DNA from: Bacteroidales bacterium
GTDB lineage: Bacteria > Bacteroidota > Bacteroidia > Bacteroidales > Muribaculaceae
DNA length: 30,623 bases
Assembly (NCBI GenBank): GCA_004552725.1
Contig: SFNM01000013.1
Location: 1 to 30,623 of the forward strand
Direction: 5' to 3'
Shown here piece after piece: positions 25,463 through 30,623 of this stretch. Within the stretch, counting starts at the first letter, position 1. Each line of letters starts with the position of its first letter. A program made the translations under genes and the position numbers. Under the pieces are notes generated by a model. That model saw only the letters and a list, made by a program, of their open reading frames with translations, had not been told where the DNA came from and searched no databases.

Positions 25463-27448
25463 TTACTCGGCTGTGTCGGTCGGGAAGGGAGGCGGTGTGG
25501 GTTGGTCGGCAGGTGCAGGCTCCTGAGATGTGGGCTCTGCAGGAGCGTTGGCTTCGAGCAACTCATCTGAACGCGATTTCCATTTGCGAGGGCCGAAGAT
25601 TTTCACTACATCGTCGGTGAAAATCACTTCGCGAGTCACCAGCAAGTCGGCCAGTTCACTATGACCTTTGGCATGCTCGGTGAGGATTTGCTTGGCGCGG
25701 TCGTATTGCTCTGCGATAATGCGTGACACTTCTTCATCAATGATACGCGCACGCTCATCGCTGAAGGGTTTTGCAAAGCCATATTCCTGACCTGTGGAGT
25801 CGTAGTAAGAGATATTGGGCAGACGGTCGCTCATACCGTAATAAGTCACCATTGCGTAGGCTTGTTTGGTCACTCTTTCGAGGTCGTTGGCTGCGCCAGT
25901 GGAGATGGTGCCGGTAAATAATTCTTCGGCAGCACGACCTCCCAATAGCGAGCAGAGTTCATCACAAAGAGCCTGACGCGGCACAATTTTGCGCTCTTCG
26001 GGGGCATACCATGCGGCGCCAAGAGCCTTGCCACGCGGCACAATGGTTACTTTCACCAAGGGCGAAGCGTATTGCAGATGCCAAGAGATGGTGGCATGGC
26101 CGGCTTCGTGCACGGCTATTGAGCGTTTCTCCTCGGTGGTTGTAATTTTCGAGCGTTTTTCCAAACCGCCGATGATACGGTCGATAGCGGCATGGAAGTC
26201 GGAATGTTGCACCGACTCGCGATTGTTGCGAGCAGCAATGAGGGCTGCCTCGTTGCAAGCGTTGGCAATATCGGCACCCGAGAAGCCGGGAGTTTGGCGA
26301 GCCAACTGCTCTATATCGAGGTTCGGCTCGTATTTCACATTGCGCAAGTGCACTTTGAAGATTTCCACGCGATCGGACAATTCGGGCAAATCCACATAAA
26401 TTTGGCGGTCGAAACGTCCGGCACGCAACAACGCCTTATCAAGAATTTCAGCGCGGTTAGTAGCGGCCAGGATGATAATACCGGAGTTGGTGGCAAAGCC
26501 GTCCATTTCGGTAAGCAACTGGTTGAGCGTGTTCTCACGCTCGTCGTTGGAGGCTATAGCATTGCGTCCGCGAGCACGCCCCACGGCATCAATTTCATCA
26601 ATAAACACAATACAAGGCGCTTTCTCCTTGGCTTGGCGGAAAAGGTCGCGCACACGCGAAGCGCCTACACCAACAAACATCTCCACAAAGTCGCTACCCG
26701 ACAATGAGAAGAAGGGCACGTTGGCTTCACCGGCCACAGCCTTGGCCAACAGAGTCTTACCGGTGCCCGGAGGGCCGACCAGCAATGCACCCTTAGGTAT
26801 CTTACCGCCCAAATTAGTATATCGTTTGGGGTTCTTAAGGAAGTCTACAATCTCTTCCACTTCGGTTTTGGCCTCGGACAATCCGGCCACATCGCTGAAG
26901 GTGACTTTAGTAGCATTATCGCGGTCGAACAGCATCGCTTTCGACTTTCCTACAGAGAATATTCCGGAGCCGGCACCGCCGCCCATCTTGCGCATAATGA
27001 ATATCCATGCAAGAATCAGCAACAAAATCGGGCCAAACACCCAAATAATATTGCTAAAGGTGCCGGCTTGTTCATATTGCACATCCCCGCTGAAATAGCC
27101 GTTGACGCGCCATTGGTCAATTCGGTCGGTAAATTTGTCGTTCGACGGAATATCGGCCACTACCTTTGCCTTAGGCTTGGTGGACACGTTTTTCAACTCA
27201 ATAGCAAATAGTTGCTTTGCATAGTCCTCGGTGAGTTCGCCTTCAGCCACTTTTTTATCGGTAAAGACCGTAATATTCTTGATGCCTTGATGCTCAACTA
27301 CGATTTTTTCGAACTCAGTGAAACTGATTTTCTTCGAAAGCGCATCATCATCGAAATAGTATGTTGCGACTAAAGCCCCAAGCACTATCACATACATCCA
27401 AAATATGTTGAAGCGGAAGCCTTTTTTGTTTTTTTGTGGTGTTGACAT
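25463..27448 (-). CDS. ftsH: ATP-dependent zinc metalloprotease FtsH
   Basis: A membrane-bound AAA+ protease that degrades misfolded and short-lived proteins. It has 661 residues. Two membrane segments (about 13-31 and 133-152) flank a periplasmic domain. The AAA domain has Walker A GPPGTGKT at 225-232, Walker B VFIDEIDA at 281-288 and SRH arginines in LLRAGRFDRQ. The zinc site is HEAGH at 447-451, with an acidic third ligand expected in the GAANDLERVT segment. A Pro/Ala/Glu-rich tail (about 628-661) is unstructured. It follows rsfS by 35 nt on the same strand, a familiar Bacteroidetes pairing, and probably shares its promoter. No promoter was seen in the gap. Confidence 0.97.
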   Translation of the reverse strand: MSTPQKNKKGFRFNIFWMYVIVLGALVATYYFDDDALSKKISFTEFEKIVVEHQGIKNITVFTDKKVAEGELTEDYAKQLFAIELKNVSTKPKAKVVADIPSNDKFTDRIDQWRVNGYFSGDVQYEQAGTFSNIIWVFGPILLLILAWIFIMRKMGGGAGSGIFSVGKSKAMLFDRDNATKVTFSDVAGLSEAKTEVEEIVDFLKNPKRYTNLGGKIPKGALLVGPPGTGKTLLAKAVAGEANVPFFSLSGSDFVEMFVGVGASRVRDLFRQAKEKAPCIVFIDEIDAVGRARGRNAIASNDERENTLNQLLTEMDGFATNSGIIILAATNRAEILDKALLRAGRFDRQIYVDLPELSDRVEIFKVHLRNVKYEPNLDIEQLARQTPGFSGADIANACNEAALIAARNNRESVQHSDFHAAIDRIIGGLEKRSKITTTEEKRSIAVHEAGHATISWHLQYASPLVKVTIVPRGKALGAAWYAPEERKIVPRQALCDELCSLLGGRAAEELFTGTISTGAANDLERVTKQAYAMVTYYGMSDRLPNISYYDSTGQEYGFAKPFSDERARIIDEEVSRIIAEQYDRAKQILTEHAKGHSELADLLVTREVIFTDDVVKIFGPRKWKSRSDELLEANAPAEPTSQEPAPADQPTPPPFPTDTAE

Positions 27449-27483
27449 GTTTTCTGAGAAAGAGATTTTAGCAAAACCGATCC

Positions 27484-27843
27484 TTAGTCAAGATCGGGAA
27501 TGTTGGTTATTACAGCGTCGCTCCATAATTCTTCGAGATTGTAGCGGCGACGCACTTCCGGCAAAAAGATGTGCACCCACACCTCGCCAAAATCCATCAC
27601 AATCCATTCGGAATTGCGATAGCCGTCAGCGTTAAACGGCTTGATGCGTGCATCTTGCAATAATCGCTCTTCCAAACGGTCGGCGATTGCACTCACCTGT
27701 GTGGTGGATGAGCCTTCGGCTATGATGAATGTGCCGGTCGATGCTCCGGCTATGTGTTGCATATCGACCACGGTAATAGAGCGACCCTTGCGGTCGCGTA
27801 TCGCGTCGATGATTAAGTCGTTGAGATTGCTATTTTCTGTCAT
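27484..27843 (-). CDS. rsfS: Ribosomal silencing factor RsfS
   Basis: Binds ribosomal protein L14 and blocks subunit joining when nutrients are short. At 119 residues it is typical of the RsfS/Iojap family. The family pattern is clear: an N-terminal helix (LIIDAIRDRKG), the DMQHIAG strand, TFIIAEGSSTTQVSAIAD, then NSEWIVMDFGEVWVHIF and RRRYNLEELWSDA. It is the first gene of an rsfS-ftsH unit and has its own promoter. Confidence 0.95.
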   Translation of the reverse strand: MTENSNLNDLIIDAIRDRKGRSITVVDMQHIAGASTGTFIIAEGSSTTQVSAIADRLEERLLQDARIKPFNADGYRNSEWIVMDFGEVWVHIFLPEVRRRYNLEELWSDAVITNIPDLD

Positions 27844-27869
27844 TAATTGTTTGAATGGTATATTTGGTA

Positions 27870-27877
27870 CAAAGTTA
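27870..27877 (-). promoter_or_regulatory. -7 element of rsfS-ftsH
   Basis: On the minus strand TAACTTTG is a perfect match, 26 nt before the rsfS ATG. No TTG stands 19-20 bp further upstream, so the -33 part is weak or absent. Confidence 0.55.
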
Positions 27878-27950
27878 CGAAAAATCCCGCACTTTCGTGC
27901 CCATTTTGCGAAGTTTTATTTGAAAGAAACGCTTTTTCTCGATAATTTGT

Positions 27951-29195
27951 TCATTCGTAGCGCACGGTTTGCGACGGATCGATACGCGAAGCCAATCGCG
28001 AAGGGAGCGACACTATTAGCCACGAGGCCAGAGCAAAGCCTGCATTTATAGCCAATATATGCCAGAGATTGAAATTCATAGGAACATACGCTATGTAATA
28101 CATCTGCGGGTCGAGCGGCAACCAATGAGTTGCGGTTTGCAACAATATCAAGCCAATTCCCACGCAATTACCTATCAACATTCCGCGCATCACCAACCGC
28201 ATAGCCACAGCCACAAAGACCTCGCTCACCTGGTGGCGAGTGGCTCCGATAGCGCGCAAAATGCCAATAGTCGACACTCGGTCCAAGATAATAATAAATA
28301 AACTCGATATCATGGTGAGCGCAGCCACGCAAAGCATCAGAATAAACACTACCACCACGTTGGTATCTAACAAATCGAGCCAATTGAAAAATACCATACC
28401 TGTTTGATACACAGTATTTACCGGATGCACAGTGGATAATCCGCCGCGCTGATATTCTTCTATCAACATCGACTGAAGCGTATCAGCCAATGGCATTATC
28501 ATGTCTTCGCCAATACCTTCGATATTGATGGCCGAAATAATAGTGGTATCGCTGCGCAAATGGCTCAAGCCACTATATGAGGCATACACCATCGCATCAT
28601 CGTACTCACCGAAATTAGTGGAATACAATCCGGCCACATACCGTCGCCGCGCTTTGATATTTCCGTCATCGAAGAAATACAGCATCACGCGATCGCCCAC
28701 TCCAATCTGCAATTTGCGCGACATTGCGGTGGAAATCACCACGCTGTCATCCGCTGCCGGAAAGCCGGGCAAAGAACCTTGCACCAGATGCTCGCGCACA
28801 AATGCCCAATCGTGGCCTGAGCCATAACCCACGCATTGCACTGCCACAAAGTTGCTATCCGTCTTTAGTATCGCTTGGCGATTTTGCACTGCCACGGCGC
28901 GAGCCGGAGCCACAGTGTGCTCCACCAAATTCCACAAGCGCGGCTCTGGCGAGAACTCGGCAGCAGTAGTCTGCGTTTCGGTGTCGTAAGGGGGCAACAC
29001 CGCCACCGACGCATCAAATCCGAATATCTTGTGACGAATCTCGCCCTTGAAGCCGGTGGCTATCGCCACACATAATTCCATTATGGCCACAGCCAAAGCC
29101 ACTCCGGCCACCGCTATCACCACTCCGCTGCGCGTGCTGGCTCGAGCACCTCGCCGCGTGCGCAGCCGCTTCGATATCCATACATTTAGTTTCAT
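27951..29195 (-). CDS. ABC transporter permease, LolC/LolE-like (FtsX family)
   Basis: An inner-membrane permease of the type that extracts lipoproteins for transfer to the outer membrane. I chose the ATG at 29195 (414 residues, MKLNVWISKRL); the frame is open for 78 more nt, but these include the promoter. The N-terminal cytoplasmic stretch with the ISKRLRTRRG motif is followed by TM1 (about 24-46), a periplasmic MacB-like domain (about 50-270) and a C-terminal FtsX domain with three membrane segments. The RVSTIGILRAIGATRHQV coupling helix is clear, and the protein ends SRLASRIDPSQTVRYE. No ATPase gene is adjacent. LolE-like function is inferred from family resemblance; a MacB-like export role is the alternative. 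Confidence 0.88.
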   Translation of the reverse strand: MKLNVWISKRLRTRRGARASTRSGVVIAVAGVALAVAIMELCVAIATGFKGEIRHKIFGFDASVAVLPPYDTETQTTAAEFSPEPRLWNLVEHTVAPARAVAVQNRQAILKTDSNFVAVQCVGYGSGHDWAFVREHLVQGSLPGFPAADDSVVISTAMSRKLQIGVGDRVMLYFFDDGNIKARRRYVAGLYSTNFGEYDDAMVYASYSGLSHLRSDTTIISAINIEGIGEDMIMPLADTLQSMLIEEYQRGGLSTVHPVNTVYQTGMVFFNWLDLLDTNVVVVFILMLCVAALTMISSLFIIILDRVSTIGILRAIGATRHQVSEVFVAVAMRLVMRGMLIGNCVGIGLILLQTATHWLPLDPQMYYIAYVPMNFNLWHILAINAGFALASWLIVSLPSRLASRIDPSQTVRYE

Positions 29196-29203
29196 TTCGA
29201 CCA

Positions 29204-29234
29204 CAAAGTTACGAATTTTCCACCATATACCCAA
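29204..29234 (-). promoter_or_regulatory. Promoter of the LolC/E-like permease gene
   Basis: On the minus strand TTG (29234-29232) and a perfect TAACTTTG (29211-29204) are 20 bp apart. The box ends 8 nt before the ATG at 29195, giving a leader of only a few nucleotides and fixing the start. Confidence 0.75.
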
Positions 29235-29265
29235 CCTATCTCTCATTCCTTTTCTTTCGGCTTTT

Positions 29266-29296
29266 TTGGTCAAATCATCAAAAAAGAGTAATTTTG
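29266..29296 (+). promoter_or_regulatory. Promoter of the gldB-like gene
   Basis: TTG at 29266-29268 and TAATTTTG at 29289-29296 (matches TAnnTTTG) are 20 bp apart. Only 4 nt separate the box from the ATG at 29301, so transcription should begin at or next to the start codon, i.e. a leaderless mRNA. Confidence 0.75.
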
Positions 29297-29300
29297 CATC

Positions 29301-30254
29301 ATGAAACGAATATTCTTGGCACTACCACTGCTTTTGGCGCTTTTTTGCGGCTGCCGACAATCTGAGTCCCTACCCGATGAGAAAGTAGAAACCGTGATGC
29401 TCTTCCACACGTTCCAACGTCTTAACACTACATTCTCATCAGCCCTTACTCCTTCAGAGTCGGTTGCAATCAATGCTTTTATGCAATATCGAGGATACTC
29501 TTCAATCGATTCGATGATGGCTGATCCGCGTATGTCGTTGGCGCTTCGCAGTTTTGGGCCTTTGGTGCAAACTGCTTTCAGCGACACCGCCTCCCTGTCG
29601 CGTATGGCTCAGGATATAGCTTCGCGTGCCTCCGAAGCGGGCATCAACCTCGCTTCGCGCCGCTATGTATTCGTGATTTGGAACGACACTCGCTCCATGG
29701 CGTTCGTTGATAGTATGCTTTTAATTGCCCTCAACCACTATTTAGGTGCTGATTGTCCTTATTACAAGGGCTTTCCGCAATATCAACTCGTCGCTAAAAC
29801 ACCAGAACAACTTCCGCTTGATATAGCCGAGGCACAAGTGGCATCGACATACCCGTTTATTGGCAAAACGGCACTCGCTCGTATGGCCTACGAAGGCGTT
29901 CTCGCCATAGCCCGTCAACGGCTCACCGGCTGCACAGAGGCGCAAGCACTCGGCTATACCGACAGTCAATGGCAAGATATTACCGAACAAGCCGGCCGAT
30001 GGTGGCGCCAAATGGCTTCGCTCAAACTAATATACACATCCGACCAATTAGCCATTGACCAATTAGTGATGCCGGCGCCCTACACCGCCCCGTTTGGCAT
30101 TGACGCGCCGCCGCGTTTAGGCCGCTACTTCGGCTATGAAATCGTATGTGCATGGCTCAACCGCCACGGCGACAAGCCCCTCGCCCAATTGCACTCGCCC
30201 GATTTTTATGCCAACGACCGACTATTAGTGGAGTCGGGCTACAATCCACAATAA
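29301..30254 (+). CDS. gldB: GldB-like lipoprotein
   Basis: A 317-residue lipoprotein: hydrophobic signal 4-17 and a lipidation Cys18 (FCGC). The body resembles GldB, a lipoprotein first found in gliding flavobacteria and widespread in non-gliding Bacteroidetes. Recognisable parts are the central LLIALNHYLGADCPYYKGFPQY (about 141-162), RMAYEGVLAIA and YTDSQWQ (about 220), and the C-terminal YFGYEIVCAWLNRHGDKPLAQL with LLVESGYNP at the end. The fold has a distant resemblance to metalloprotease-like DUF2268 proteins, but no HExxH motif is visible. Function is unknown outside gliding. It is transcribed divergently from the permease gene and convergently to the regulator, with a bidirectional terminator between. 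Confidence 0.8.
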   Translation: MKRIFLALPLLLALFCGCRQSESLPDEKVETVMLFHTFQRLNTTFSSALTPSESVAINAFMQYRGYSSIDSMMADPRMSLALRSFGPLVQTAFSDTASLSRMAQDIASRASEAGINLASRRYVFVIWNDTRSMAFVDSMLLIALNHYLGADCPYYKGFPQYQLVAKTPEQLPLDIAEAQVASTYPFIGKTALARMAYEGVLAIARQRLTGCTEAQALGYTDSQWQDITEQAGRWWRQMASLKLIYTSDQLAIDQLVMPAPYTAPFGIDAPPRLGRYFGYEIVCAWLNRHGDKPLAQLHSPDFYANDRLLVESGYNPQ

Positions 30255-30263
30255 ACCCTTTTC

Positions 30264-30313
30264 AATCAAATCGAGGAAGGAAGCATCATATAGCCTCCTT
30301 CCTCGATTTGATT
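30264..30313. terminator. Bidirectional terminator between gldB and the regulator gene
   Basis: Arms 30264-30284 and 30293-30313 pair over 21 bp with a single mismatch position, loop ATCATATA. The GC-rich centre and A/T-rich ends suit both directions. It lies 9 nt after the gldB stop and 18 nt beyond the end of the convergent regulator gene. Confidence 0.9.
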
Positions 30314-30331
30314 TATACGTTCCGATGTGAT

Positions 30332-30623
30332 TTATTGAGCCATATCGGGAGCGATAAGTTTGTACCCTTTACCGTGGATGTTGATGATTTCAATCGACGG
30401 GTCGTCTTTGAGGTGCTTACGCAATTTGGTGATATACACGTCCATTGAGCGAGCGTTGAAGTAGTTGTCGTCGATCCAGATGGTCTTGAGCGCATAGTTG
30501 CGTTCAAGAATGGTATTGACATGAGCACAAAGCAGGCTAAGCAGTTCCGACTCTTTGGTGGTAAGTTTGGTCACTTTGTCTTCAATCATCAAGGTTTGCT
30601 TTTGAGTATCGAAGGTGAAAGCA
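30332..30623 (-). CDS. rprY: OmpR-family response regulator (RprY-like), C-terminal part
   Basis: Only the last 96 complete codons lie in the window; the gene enters from the right edge on the minus strand. The visible part is the Trans_reg_C winged-helix DNA-binding domain: strand FTFDTQKQTL, LTTKESELLSLL, RNYALKTIW, YFNARSMDVYITKLRKHLKDD and INIHGKGYKLI. The RSMDVYITKLRKHL recognition helix and the overall sequence resemble Bacteroides RprY, partner of the kinase RprX. The receiver domain is outside the window, so the phosphorylation site cannot be checked. It is convergent with gldB. Confidence 0.85.
   Translation of the reverse strand, partial: AFTFDTQKQTLMIEDKVTKLTTKESELLSLLCAHVNTILERNYALKTIWIDDNYFNARSMDVYITKLRKHLKDDPSIEIINIHGKGYKLIAPDMAQ

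Noticed and set aside
25456..25474. ACAGCCG hairpin between priA and ftsH
   Set aside because: It is only 7 bp, holds the ftsH stop codon in its loop and has no T-run on either side, so a terminator is not supported.
1..30623. CRISPR array, insertion sequence, integrase or prophage
   Set aside because: No regularly spaced repeats, transposase or recombinase motifs or target-site duplications were seen; all genes fit a stable chromosomal backbone.

Overview
The window looks like a chromosomal stretch from a Bacteroidales bacterium. The evidence is sigma-ABfr type promoters (TTG, about 20 bp, then TAnnTTTG), almost no Shine-Dalgarno sequences, FeoA fused to FeoB, a type 9 secretion (T9SS) sorting tail, a GldB-like lipoprotein, a PCMD-type lipoprotein, PPi-dependent phosphofructokinase, and an RprY-like regulator. 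A gut family such as Muribaculaceae is my guess; the sequence alone does not prove it. No tRNA, rRNA, CRISPR array, insertion sequence or prophage was seen. Nearly all genes are intact and housekeeping-like.

Layout. 1-2957 (+): two tandem paralogous outer-membrane barrel proteins (the first cut by the window edge) and a PCMD lipoprotein. 3130-6471 (+): guaA, then pfp, separated by a long imperfect palindrome. 6643-8677 (+): a periplasmic N-acetylmuramoyl-L-alanine amidase with a MlaD/MCE lipid-transport protein. 8678-9122: AT-rich non-coding DNA in front of dnaA. 9123-10514 (+): dnaA. 10644-10742: a possible small RNA ending in a strong terminator. 10757-13129 (-): FeoAB iron transporter. 13277-14668 (-): a secreted PNGase F-like protein with a T9SS tail, divergent from a DUF1573 protein (14775-15440, +). 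15687-20510 (+): a four-gene operon of indolepyruvate oxidoreductase (iorA, iorB), a class I/II aminotransferase and a CoA-transferase. 20741-25424 (+): dnaG-priA. 25463-27843 (-): rsfS-ftsH. 27951-29195 (-): a LolC/E-like permease, divergent from gldB (29301-30254, +). 30332-30623 (-): the C-terminal part of an OmpR-family regulator.

How the genes fit together. The ior operon is a self-contained route linking aromatic amino acids, aryl-pyruvates, aryl-acyl-CoAs and free aryl acids, with a CoA-transferase where relatives often carry a CoA ligase. The PNGase F-like protein would be a cell-surface or secreted N-deglycosylating enzyme. dnaA, dnaG and priA (initiator, primase, restart helicase) lie within 16 kb of each other. 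Several promoters place the -7 box only 4-14 nt before the start codon, implying leaderless or nearly leaderless messages. The most noteworthy items are the T9SS-tailed PNGase F homologue, the ior/CoA-transferase operon, the very short leaders, the candidate small RNA behind dnaA, and the large guaA-pfp palindrome. I did not find a clearly new multi-gene defence or mobile system.
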